DNA of 64,000 bases, from positions 1-64,000 of the forward strand of contig QLIY01000227.1 in assembly GCA_003260075.1 (NCBI GenBank), read 5' to 3'. This DNA is from Phallusia mammillata. Taxonomy: Eukaryota > Chordata > Ascidiacea > Phlebobranchia > Ascidiidae. The position numbers and the translations under genes are program-made. This document shows, piece after piece, positions 1 through 10,642 of the stretch. The notes under the pieces were generated by a model. It did not search any database. It was given only the letters and a program-made list of their open reading frames with translations, and was not told the origin of the DNA. Positions within the stretch are counted from its first letter, which is position 1, and the number at the start of each line of letters is the position of its first letter.

Positions 1-242
1 TTTACATAATAATGGCCAACTGTAGGGAAAAAATAACAGTAATTAAAACAAGTCTATAGCTGTGTACAAAACATCACAATGTTTTAACAATTACTGCTTT
101 CAAATGAAATTCGGTATGTAAAAACACACATTGAACAAGTTTTGTCTTTTAAAACTTTGAAAAGTACCTTTAAGCCTGTAGTACTGTTTTAAATATGCTA
201 GCACATGCAGACTTGAACTTTGATTTGCAATTTTTGTTTCAG

Positions 243-422
243 GATTACAATCCAAATGAACCTGATTTCAGTGGAGGTGGTCAAAGCAATGCTGAACCTG
301 ATTTCAGTGGAGGTGGTCAAAGCAATGCTCAGCTTTTAGCTGCTTTGAGTGCAGCTACAGAAAGTTTTGGAGAAGATAACCTAGCATCTGTGTTTGATAA
401 TTTAGATGACACTTCATTTTAA
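243..422 (+). CDS. Last exon of an upstream cadherin-like gene (3' partial)
   Basis: An acceptor (TTTGTTTCAG) ends at 242 and an open frame runs from 243 to the TAA at 420-422, encoding about 59 residues. The peptide is acidic and Gly/Ser-rich, with a perfect 12-residue tandem repeat. It ends in a segment (QLLAALSAA...EDNLASVFDNL) that aligns with the C-terminus of the next gene (KLEAALNAP...ENLTFLFNEI). I infer that this is the cytoplasmic tail of a tandem cadherin paralogue whose body lies left of the window. No cadherin repeat from this gene is inside the window, so the family call rests on the shared tail motif and gene order. Confidence 0.6.
   Translation, partial: DYNPNEPDFSGGGQSNAEPDFSGGGQSNAQLLAALSAATESFGEDNLASVFDNLDDTSF
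258..329 (+). repeat. In-frame 36-bp tandem duplication in the coding tail
   Basis: Two perfect 36-bp copies (258-293 and 294-329) encode EPDFSGGGQSNA twice. Identity of the copies suggests a recent event or an assembly stutter. Confidence 0.9.
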
Positions 423-1944
423 CCACTTTTATGTGGTAATCGTTTTTGTAATCATCTAAGATTTTTACTCGTTATTGTTTTGCTAAACTCGTTACTCTTG
501 ACTTTTCAAGTTTTGCGTTTAATTGACTATGCTTTGCATTGTTGAGTTTTCTGTATGTAATTTCTGTATGTGTATGTGTTGTAATTACAAGCTGTAAGGT
601 TTAGATAATTTAAAATTCAAATCACTTTTCATCTTGGTTGCTATATTACCTGCCACTGCAAACATGAAATATATAAGCAAGGCCCAGAAAAAAATTTGTA
701 CTTATTTTATTTTACTTTTGCATAAAGCAGTAGTTCTCTTATATGGATCGCTTACCACTAGACAACTTTTTCTATCGCTGCATACCACCCAAAGCCGTAA
801 ACCTTGTTTAAATAGATATACCAAAAATTGGCCCATTTTCTCAACCTGGCTGCCATATTTAGCAATTTCAAATAATGTCCAAACCACGAGTTTTGCCCAA
901 ATCATTAGGGTCAGCTAAGTTGCAATTTTAGATCTGTATAGCAGATAGCTACTAATGTACCACCTAAAAAGTTCCGGCGAACCAATAGTGGTATTACCAC
1001 AGTTTGAGAGCCACTGGCATAAAGTAAGACATAGCAAAACAAATTTTGGTTAAGGATTTTCCTGTTCAGCGGACTATTTTGTTTTAGTGTTTTGATACAT
1101 ACTGACTGGTAATGAATTAAGTAAAAAATACAAACTGAAAATATTCTTTACCATATTTTTAGTTTCTTTTTAAGTTTCATGCTTTTCTATTGTATGCAAA
1201 GTTTGGATGCATATATTTTGGGTTCAATTTTGTGCATATAAATGGTCACAAGCTGTGCATGCATTTATTTAATGTTTAGAAAAAAAATATAATCTTCATT
1301 TCATTGGTTCACTTCTATACAACAAAGTTGCCAGCATTGAATATCTGATAAATGCAACTCTTAAACACAGACACTTTAACAGATCAAACGTATCAAGTGC
1401 TAAAGTTTTGTTGGTACGTTACTACTTTCTGTCACTAGATAGGGCCAGAAATTCACAAGTGGTCTCTCAAGTGACTAAAATTTGTCCTATGGTGTGTTTG
1501 CTATAGTCTGGTTGAAAAATCATTCAGATTTTTATCAATTGAGACGTAAAAATAACACTGATGAATGTTTAACAGATTTTCAGGGCAAATAGCAAAAATG
1601 ATTGGTATCTGGTTGTAAAATTACCACAAAAAGGTTATTAACAATTTTCATCAGAGTAGATAGCTAAATGTATTCTTGTTGCTCACAAACCTATAAAGTT
1701 TAATTATGTTGAGTTACAATTGCCTTTTACTTTTAGCTAAACAAATATTTGCCACCTACTGTTTGCTTTTACCTGTTCCAACTCTGACAAGGCGGGTAGA
1801 CTTAATAATGAAAGTTGTGTGGCGATTCAGTCTGTATGTTATGAACTTGTACTGTTTATGCTATGTTTCAGGTTTATGATGAATGTTTTGAGATGAAACT
1901 AGTAAAAAAACATTCCTGTGGTATTCTTTGAAGAAGTTTAGACA
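423..1944. other. Intergenic spacer between tandem cadherin genes
   Basis: This 1.5-kb spacer holds the 3' UTR of the upstream gene, one hAT-type element (728-1016), and the 5' flank of the next cadherin gene. No other coding exon or RNA gene is recognisable. Confidence 0.6.
728..1016. mobile_element. Non-autonomous hAT-type MITE with perfect 8-bp TSD
   Basis: The element starts CAGTAGTTCTCTTA and ends TTGAGAGCCACTG, imperfect terminal inverted repeats of the hAT style. It is bracketed by identical 8-bp direct repeats GCATAAAG at 720-727 and 1017-1024. There is no transposase ORF. The 94-aa ORF overlapping it is spurious. Confidence 0.85.
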
Positions 1945-2910
1945 ATGGAAGGAATATATTTGGCGTTATTTGCTTTGTTGCCACAGATTTTGGCTCAAGG
2001 TTAGTTCATTTGTTTCGATTAATAAATGTGTTTACTGTCAAATTTCACGGAAAATGTTGTTCAATTTTGAAACATTTCCAACAAACATTTTGTGTATAAA
2101 GCTCCTATTTGGATCAACTCAATGGATGGGAAGCATTTTTGTGAAAACCTTCCTGTTGGCAAAGTTTTTTACACACTGTATGCAAGTGGTGCAGTGAGAT
2201 ATGAAATTACTACCACTACCTTTCAAGATTATGCTGAAGTAAACCCAACATCTGGAGAACTAAACTTAACGAAACCATTTGACAGAGAAGTACTGTTTAT
2301 GTGACACTACTTTAAAATGTCCTTTATAAATTTCATTATTTTGCCAGACACAAGCAACCATGACTGTACAGTTTAAAGCTATTGGTTCATCTTCAAGTGA
2401 TTTTACTGATGTAAGTATTTACTTTTGCTGTGCTAAAAATTATTAGCTGGTTTTTGTGGCTTTCATACTGTCATTATAGTCAATGAAATAATTTAGCATC
2501 AGTTAAATTTATCAGAATATGTTTTTAGCAAACCTCAACCATATATATAGATGATTCAAATGACAATGCCCCAATATTTACTCAACCAACTTACTCTGCC
2601 GATATTTTGGAGGTAAGAATGTTAAGTTAGCTGTGTAAAATCACGCAAAATAAAATCATTGTTGTGTACTTCCACGGGGCAATTTTAAATTTTGTGTGTC
2701 AATCAATTACAACATGAACCAAATGAAATCATGATTTTGAAATCTCATACCTTGCCCTAACTATCAAATTTGTGGTTTGTAAACATAATGGTTTATCACA
2801 TGCATTTGTTGGCTGACTAGATGTTTCCGTAGTAATACCATCTGAAATATTTACCAGTTCAACCAAATCATTAGTAAAAGGACATCATAATCATTTTGTT
2901 TTGTTTGTTT

Positions 2911-2955
<45 letters not shown>

Positions 2956-4081
2956 GTTCTTACAAGATGACATGAACATAATTTACACAGCTCTAAATGT
3001 ATGTCGTTTTATGTTGTGTCCATTTTAGTCCCCATGGACTGCAACTTCGAGCATACTTGCTGTTAATGCTGATGACGCTGATGATGGTGCTGCTGGGACT
3101 GTCACATATTCATTGGTATGTGAAATGGTGCAAAAATGATTGTGGTTTTGCATAATTGTTCAGTTTACAGCCTTTTTTTGCAGACAGATGAAAGTGTAAT
3201 TAATATTCAGACTGATGGAAGTGTTTTACTACAATCTGGAGTAAAACTTGATTATGAGAAAACACAGTACTACAGTTTCATAGTAACTGCCACAGTAAGT
3301 TACAATTAATATGGCTCTTTTGTTGATTTTAACTTCATACTATTTTAGGATCTAGGCGGTGGTACTTGTGATTCTAGCAGTATCTTCCTTAAATCTACGT
3401 CGACAATTGTTTTAAATATTAAAGATGGGCCAGATGAACCTCCATATTTCATTGGGGCTCCTTACTATGCTCAAGTGTTGGAGGGGTCAGATGTGGTATG
3501 TTCACTTTAAGTTTTGTTAACCTACATATAACACATGCACCTCCATTGGTACCCAACAGGGTCATAAACTTTCTACCAAACTGCTAAAAAATATTTATAT
3601 TAGCCATTTCATTCTTATACTACATTATATCATGGTTTATTTATATATATTACGAGAAACATATCACAGCAAAAATTTTGTTTAAAATTTTCATAAAAAG
3701 TAAACAAGACACACAAGTATTGTTTTTGTACACAATTATTTAATACCTGAATTTTGAAACTTAACTGATTAAAAATATTTGTTTTGTTTTTTAATTTTTT
3801 TAACCAACTTTCAGAATGCATCTATTACAAATGTTACTGCTCGCGATCGGGATTATGGTTTAAACTGGAACATGGAATATTCCATTTCAAGCACAAATGG
3901 AGCAGAAAATGTGTTTCAAATTGATAAAAACACTGGCGAAATTAAACTTAAGCAAGTAATTGACAGGGAATCACAGACTGCCTTGGATAATGGAGGAGTT
4001 TATTCTTTTGATGTTATGGTAGGTCTTAGAGCTACAGAGTTAGTCAAATATTTTTTGGATAGCTGGAACTACAAATCTTGT

Positions 4082-4151
<70 letters not shown>

Positions 4152-4321
4152 TTGTTGATGTGTTTTTTTTTATTATTGATTGAAGTGTCATTATTCATTC
4201 ACTTGTAAAATACAAGCATTATACAACTAATAGCTTCATAAATGGTTTTAATTGCATACGTGTTACGTTTATGTAGTATATGCAAAATGTTATTTTGGCA
4301 CTATAATACGATTTTATTGTC

Positions 4322-4372
<51 letters not shown>

Positions 4373-4847
4373 AGTTCCTCAAGACAATACATTTTCAAAT
4401 GATTCTGTTTTCTTTCCTTTCACGGAATCAACTGGCGTAACAGTCACTGTAATTGATGTGAATGACAATGTACCAACATTTTACTTGTAAGTCTAAATAT
4501 TCATTTGCATACTTTCAATGTCATGTAATGTTCTGGTAAAACCTTTTTTAAGCAAACAAAAAACTTGACACAAAATCAAGTTTTTGTCCACTTTTAAAAG
4601 AATATTACAGTTTTTATTCATTTAAAATTTATCCGTTTTTGTGGATCAGACTTTCTGACCCAACAGACACTTCTAGTAAGCAAAATCAAACTCAATACAA
4701 TGCTACAATTGATGAAGGCACATCCAACTTTATAGCAGTTCCAGGCCTATACATATATGTTCAAGATATAGACTCAGTAAGTCTTATTTTTTTTAGTTTC
4801 TGTGTTTTTGAGGAAAGTGATTTTTGAAAACTGTGAAACTGGTTTTC

Positions 4848-4914
<67 letters not shown>

Positions 4915-7900
4915 ACTGGTTTTCAAAGTTTGTGCAATTTAGGCTAATATTGTTTAACTTTTTGTATCTTTATTGTAGGTTAATTTTGACTTGGAGTTGT
5001 TGAACAGATTGTATATATCAAATACCACAGTATGACAATAGTTTAACCTGCAAAAAATGTTTATTCGTTCAATAAACTGTTAGTTATATTTCAACACACA
5101 AAAGAAAACAACTTAGCTGTTTGCAATTTTTGTATATGTACAGTTGAGGCCACAATCTGTTTTAAACAGATAAGCATTGTGTAATTATGAAATGCATAAA
5201 ATTGTCTGTGATCATTAATTACTACAGGTAGAAAATGCTCAATTTCAATTGTCACTCGCAAAAGGGTCACATGCCTTTGAAATCTCACCCACTCTTGTAA
5301 ACAGTGAGGCGCTTATTCAACTTCGAGTTAAGGACTCTTTGTTGTTGGATTTTGAAACCAATCCAGTTATGGAAGTTGAGGTATTTGTGTTGTTGTCTAA
5401 TGTACTCTGATGGAAATTGTTCTGTCGATGCTATACAGCTCATTTTTGAAAGTGCACACTATTAAAACATTATTTCAACTCAAGTTTGTTAATGCAGATA
5501 CATGCCACACAAGTTGGAAATGATGCTTCAATCTTTCAAACTGCCCCCCCCCCCCCTGAAGTTTATGTTGCAAAGGTTAAAGCTATTTAAAAGTTATTTT
5601 TTTATGTTGTTTGTGTGGTAACTCTATTCATTTCCTTAAGTTTTCCCGTGAAACTGACTGCAATGATTAAGTTTTTTCATTCTTTTGTGTATTTCTTTTG
5701 TGTTTTTCATTCATTAATAGGATCAGTGATTCTACTTTTTTCTGTGAACAGTATTACAGGCCAAGCTAAAATAGTGATTTTGATCAATTCTTGAAAACTC
5801 AAAAGCAATATTTTCAATCCTAAATTGGTTGCATGCAAAGTGACTTTTTAAAAAAAAGTTACATCAACATATTGTTTCCTTTAGGCACCCCCCCCCCCGT
5901 GTTTTACTATTAATCTGCTGTACAAAGTTCGTTAAATTTTACAAATATTTTTTACTTTTTGCGTATTTAGACTGGATTAATTGCTATTGAGAGGTGTTTT
6001 AACAGTAGATTATTCTTCTATTTTTTGTACAAATAGTTTTAAGGACATGTGTGACAATAAATATAGTTATGTTCCAACATACTATTGAAAACTGCATAGG
6101 TATTTGCAATTTTGGTGGATTTACAGTTGAAAGCTCCTGAATCTGTTTTAACCAAATGAGCATCATGTAACTATGAAATTTAAAATAATTGTTTTTGGCC
6201 ATTAATTGCTACAGGTAGAAAATGCTCAATTTCAATTGTCACTTGCAAAAGGATCAGATGCTTTTGAAATCTCACCCACCCTTGTAAACAGTGAGGCACT
6301 TATTCAACTCCGAGTTAAGGACTCTATGTTGTTGGACTTTGAAACAAATCCTGTTATGGAAGTTGAGGTATTTATGTTGTTGTTTAATGTACTATGAAGC
6401 AAATTGTTTTGCCGATGCCAGACAGCTCATTTTTGAAAGTGCACATTATAAAACATTATTTCAACTCATGTTTGTTATTGCAGATACATGCCACACAAGT
6501 TGGGAATGATGCTTCAATCTTTCAAACTGCTTTTGTGACTATTTACTTAACAGATACAAATGACCAGTCACCTGAATTTCCGTCAACAGTTTTAACAGCA
6601 AACATTAGTGAAGCTGTGCATCCGGGAGCTGAAGTTTATGTTGCAAAGGTTAAAGCTATTTAAAAGTTATTTTTTTCATGTTTTTTGTGTGGTAACTCTA
6701 TTCATTACTTTAAGTGTGCCTGTGAAACTGACTGCAATGATTAAGTTTTTTCATTTTTTGTGTATCAAATTTTTCATGTTTGCCATCATTCATAGGATCA
6801 GTGATTCTACTTTTTGTATGACCAGTATTACAGGCCAAACTAAAATGATTTTGATCAATTCTTAAAAACTTAAAAACATTACTTTCAATCCTAAATTGTG
6901 TTTTTTTAAAGTTACATTAACATATTGTTTCCTTCAGGCAAAAGATTCAGACTCTGGAGTGTTTGGTGAAATAGAATACACCTTGGCCAAAAATGACATG
7001 TATGTACTGTTGCGTAAAGTATCTCCATCAAGACACTTTTAATAACACATTTTGTTGTTTCATCCAGGTTTGAAATAAGTGACTCCAAAGCAGGTAACAT
7101 AACACTAACTGGAGATCTAGACAGGGAATCAAGAAACATATACTATGTGAGTTTGACTGCAACTGACGGAGGCGGAAGGTCAACAACAGCCTCATTGGAA
7201 ATCACAGTTTTGGACATAAATGACAATGTCCCAGAGTAAGACAAGTGACAATATGTTAAATTTGCAATTGTTTGAATAAAACTGTACACAGCATAAAATT
7301 ATATTGGCATTTTTTGTTGATGTACATAAACCTGTTTAGTAAAAAGCTATTAAACATTGATATAATCTTTACCTTTAAAATATTGTTAGTTTGATTGCCA
7401 AATCAGCTTACATCATGTGTAATTTTTTTATTGCCTTTTAAGTCACAAGGCCCTATTACATTTTGTTTCTGTCAAGGCTTAAAAAGTCAATTCGTAGTAC
7501 TTTACAATTTTTTTTTTTGAACCTGAAATTGCTTTGAAATAAACTTAATATTTGCAGATTTCTGCGCTCCTCTTATTCTGCTCTCCCCCCCCCCCCAACA
7601 ACAGCCTCATTGGAAATCACAGTTTTGGACATAAATGACAATGCCCCAGTGTAAGACAAGTGACAATATGTTAAATTTGCAATCGTTTGAATAAAACTGT
7701 CCACAGCGTAAAATTATTGGCATTTTTTGTTCATGTACATAAACCTGTTTAGTAAAAGGCTATTAAACATTGATATAATCTTTAACTTTTAAATACTGTT
7801 AGTTTGATTGCAAAACTGACTTATATCATATGTAATTTTTTAATACCTTTTAAGTTGCAAGGTCTTATTACATTTTGTTTCGTAGGTGGCTTTAAAAGTC

Positions 7901-9800
7901 AATTCATAGTACTGTACAAATTTTTGAACATTTGTTGACATAGACTATTGTTTCTATTTATTTCAGGAAAAAACTCATTAATATTTGCAGATTTCAGCGC
8001 TCCTCTTATTCTGCTCTTCTGCAAGAAAACTCATTTACATTTACCTCAGCAGTGTTACTATCTGTAAGCAATATTTATTTACAGGTAACCAAATAATATT
8101 CTTTCTCACACATTATTTGGAGTTTTTAGGCAACTGATGCAGATAAACCTGGAACAAGCAACAGTGAAATAACCTATCTTATATTGGATGGGGACTATTC
8201 AACTCATTTTAACATTACATTGGATGATAATAGCCAAGGTGCTGTTTCCTCAGTTTATCACAGAAGTTTGGCATTTTTTTTGGGGCCCCCCCCCCCTTTT
8301 AATAACACATTTTGTTGTTTCATCCAGGTTTGAAATAAGTGACCCCAAAGCAGGTAACATAACACTAACTGGAATACCCCCCCCCCCATTTACCTCAGCA
8401 GTGTTACTATCTGTAAGCAATATTTATTTACAGGCAACCAAATATCACAGTCTTTATCACACATTATTTGGACTTTTTAGGCAACTGATGCAGATGAACC
8501 AGGAACAAGAAACAGTGATATAACCTATCTCATATTGGATGGGGACTATTCAACTCATTTTAACATTGCATTGGATGATAATAGCCAAGGTGCTGTTTCC
8601 TTAGTTTATCACAGAAGTTTGGCATTTTTTGTGGGGGGGAGGGAAATATGCGATATAAATGGCTGGGTGAAATGACCATACTGGTTTTTAAACATAACTA
8701 AACAGCGCATCATCACTACCAATAAATTAATGGTAGACTATAAAGTACAAATATTTCGTAGGAATTTTAAAGCAAACATTTCAAATAAAGGATCATGATG
8801 TTTTTCTGTTACATGACCTGCCTTGCATTTTATCACAGGGGAAATTATGGTAACAAGTCCCATTGACTTGGAATCACTCCCAGAAGCTGCGATAGACTGT
8901 GGGCGTGGAGTAGGATACATTAATCTTACTGTCATGGCAATTGATAATGGAAGTCCACAAATGAATCAAACAACTCAAGTCAAAATTTCTGTAGAGGTAA
9001 AAACAGATTTTTAGGCTACAAAATACTGTTTTTGAAGAGTGTGTTTTGAAGATAAATATAGGTATGTTTTTTGTTTGTGAATATATAATGCAACTGAGAG
9101 CTAAAAAGACCAATCATTCATAATGTATAGATATTCACTTTTCAATGTTTGTCACCTACTAATTTTGACCTGTATAAAGGATGTGAATGACTTTGACCCA
9201 CAATTCTGGGAAAAGAATTATGCAGCCACCGTTCCTGAAAAGTCCCCACGCGACACGGAAGTTATGCAGGTTAATAATTCACCAATCTTTTTAATGCTAT
9301 TGAAGTGCTTTATTTATAAACTTTTAAAGTGTGTACAAACTTGACAAAGGAAAAACAGCTTAAAACTCTATCTCAACCTCTTTGTTGTAGATAATATTCT
9401 TTTAAAGATTTGGGTAAACAAAGCAATCTAATGGTACCCCCCCCCCGAAGTGCTTTATTTATAAACTTTTAAAGTGTGTACAAACTTGACAAAGAAAAAA
9501 CAGCTTAAAACTCTATCTCAACCTCTTCGTTGTAGATAATATTATTTTAAAGATTTGGGTAAACAAAAGCAATCTAATGGTGAGGTTTATATAAAGGATT
9601 CTTTGTACCAACTTTGTGAAATGAATACATACAATAGATTAACCTGTGTTGCAATACAAGTGGTATAATCTTTACATTGGCAGGTTAATGCAACTGATGA
9701 TGACTCTTGCTCCCCAAACAACTTACTGGATTACCAGATTGACGTAACATCTTCAAGTGCATTTCTCATTGATACTGTTGATAATGTCGGAATTCTAAAG
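1945..9800 (+). CDS. Cadherin-superfamily adhesion receptor, 5' half (exons 1-20)
   Basis: The ATG at 1945 opens a hydrophobic signal peptide (MEGIYLALFALLPQILAQ). Exons, joined in matching phase: 1945-1999, 2102-2289, 2348-2410, 2529-2612, 3029-3115, 3184-3294, 3349-3495, 3815-4018, ~4374-4486, 4650-4776, 4979-5029, 6215-6367, 6484-6648, 6938-6999, 7068-7235, 7991-8084, 8130-8238, 8839-8996, 9180-9269, 9684-9800. They encode cadherin repeats with the usual calcium-binding signatures: DRE, A.D.D and DxNDxxPxF (DSNDNAPIF, DVNDNVPTF, DTNDQSPEF, DINDNVPEF, DVNDFDPQF). The last exon ends in the middle of repeat 7, and the frame resumes at 29532. Exon 9's acceptor is hidden by a C-run; exon 8 may instead end at 4022. 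Second copies of exons 12/13, 16 and 17 flank C-runs and are probably unmerged alleles. Function inferred: calcium-dependent cell adhesion at the plasma membrane. Confidence 0.88.
2912..2953. other. C-run, probable gap placeholder (intron 4)
   Basis: 42 consecutive C lie in the intron between exons 4 and 5. No flanking duplication is obvious. Confidence 0.65.
4083..4151. other. C-run, probable gap placeholder (intron 8)
   Basis: 69 consecutive C just downstream of cadherin exon 8. It makes exon 8 appear to read into poly-proline, which is an artefact. Confidence 0.65.
4323..4372. other. C-run, probable gap placeholder abutting exon 9
   Basis: 50 consecutive C end immediately before AGTTCCTC, so the true acceptor and possibly the first bases of exon 9 are obscured. 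Confidence 0.65.
4849..4912. other. C-run flanked by a short direct duplication
   Basis: 64 consecutive C sit between two copies of AAACTGGTTTTCA, as expected when overlapping contig ends are not merged. Confidence 0.7.
5040..6937. repeat. Duplicated block carrying cadherin exons 12 and 13
   Basis: The left copy (about 5040-5887) contains exon 12a (5228-5380) and exon 13a (from 5498), the latter interrupted by a C-run at 5544-5556. The right copy (after the C-run 5888-5898) has intact exons 12b (6215-6367) and 13b (6484-6648). The two exon-12 proteins differ at only 2 of 51 residues (H/D and L/M), while the introns differ more. Only one pair is needed for a continuous cadherin repeat, and phase allows either. 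Unmerged haplotypes are most likely; a real tandem exon duplication is possible. Confidence 0.75.
7181..8016. repeat. Near-identical duplication around a C-run (exon 15 end to exon 16)
   Basis: 7181-7584 and 7597-8016 are alternative versions of the same stretch: end of exon 15, intron, and start of exon 16. They are separated by 12 C at 7585-7596. The right copy has the full exon 16 (7991-8084) and the left copy stops inside it. Confidence 0.85.
8286..8640. repeat. Misplaced duplicate fragments of exons 15, 16 and 17
   Basis: Between C-runs 8286-8296 and 8377-8387 sits an 80-base copy of the start of exon 15 (original at 7047-7113). After the second run, 8388-8636 repeats 8039-8285, including a second exon 17 (8481-8589; three or more amino-acid changes, for example K/E and S/R). 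This is out of gene order and looks like an assembly artefact. Confidence 0.8.
9302..9582. repeat. Duplicated intron segment around a 10-C run
   Basis: 9302-9436 and 9447-9582 are nearly identical intron sequence separated by the C-run at 9437-9446. Confidence 0.85.
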
Positions 9801-10184
9801 GTTAGTTTGTCTCATGTTTAAGCAAGTTTAGGTTTTAGGTTTAAATCTATGTAGAAGTCTTGAAAGTGACATTTTTCTTTGGTAGCTACTTGTCCATGAT
9901 TAGGTTATAATAAAATTTAAAATTGTTAAGATCATTTACAGGAAAATAGTGTTATGTAGGGAATAAATGTTTTTACGTGAATTGAAACCAACAGAATAAC
10001 CATTGAAACACTTTTATTGAACATTAGCATTGAGATAAGAGGTAAAAAACACAGGATAAAAAGTTGAAATATTGCATAGAGAAAGCTTTTAAATCACAGT
10101 TAAAGCCAATGTACTTGAAACACACAAATAACTAGGATTAAATCTAATGCTTTGATGATAAATAACAGCATGCACACACCAAAC

Positions 10185-10395
10185 AAAACGTAGGATTTCA
10201 TACAACATGTCTTTTTAATAATCGCTATATTTAATAATTAATCATATTCATTTGACATAAGTTGTGATACTAAACACGTTTAACCCCCCCCCCCAAAACG
10301 TAGGATTTCATACAACATGTCTTTTTAATAATCGCTATATTCAATAATTAATCATATTCATTTGACGTAAGTTGTGATACTAAACACGTTTAAAA
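10185..10395. repeat. Duplicated segment around an 11-C run
   Basis: 10185-10283 and 10295-10395 are almost identical and separated by the C-run at 10284-10294. The block lies 3' of the large NHL gene. Confidence 0.85.
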
Positions 10396-10642
10396 AAACA
10401 TCAACTCAAAATGCATTAACTTTCTTTTTCCCTGGCAATTTTACACTCCATAAACAAATAATGTCTGTAATTATGTTGTCTAATAACACCATTACACACT
10501 ATTACATGTTATGAAAAAAAAAGCATTGCATTGATTTTGGTTACAAAACGTACTCTGCCATTTTAAGTCATTAAATCTAAAAAACTTGTTTTTTGTGTTT
10601 GAATATTTGTGTTTGTTTGCTTCTAATGCTTTATAGGTATGT

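Noticed and set aside
2912-2953. C-runs as real microsatellites or G-quadruplex / i-motif DNA
   Set aside because: Strict one-strand bias, clustering of lengths at 10-13, and duplicated flanks point to gap placeholders.
4242-4490. Poly-proline ORFs at 3779-4490
   Set aside because: Created by C-runs adjoining cadherin exons 8 and 9. Only the cadherin-like parts are coding.
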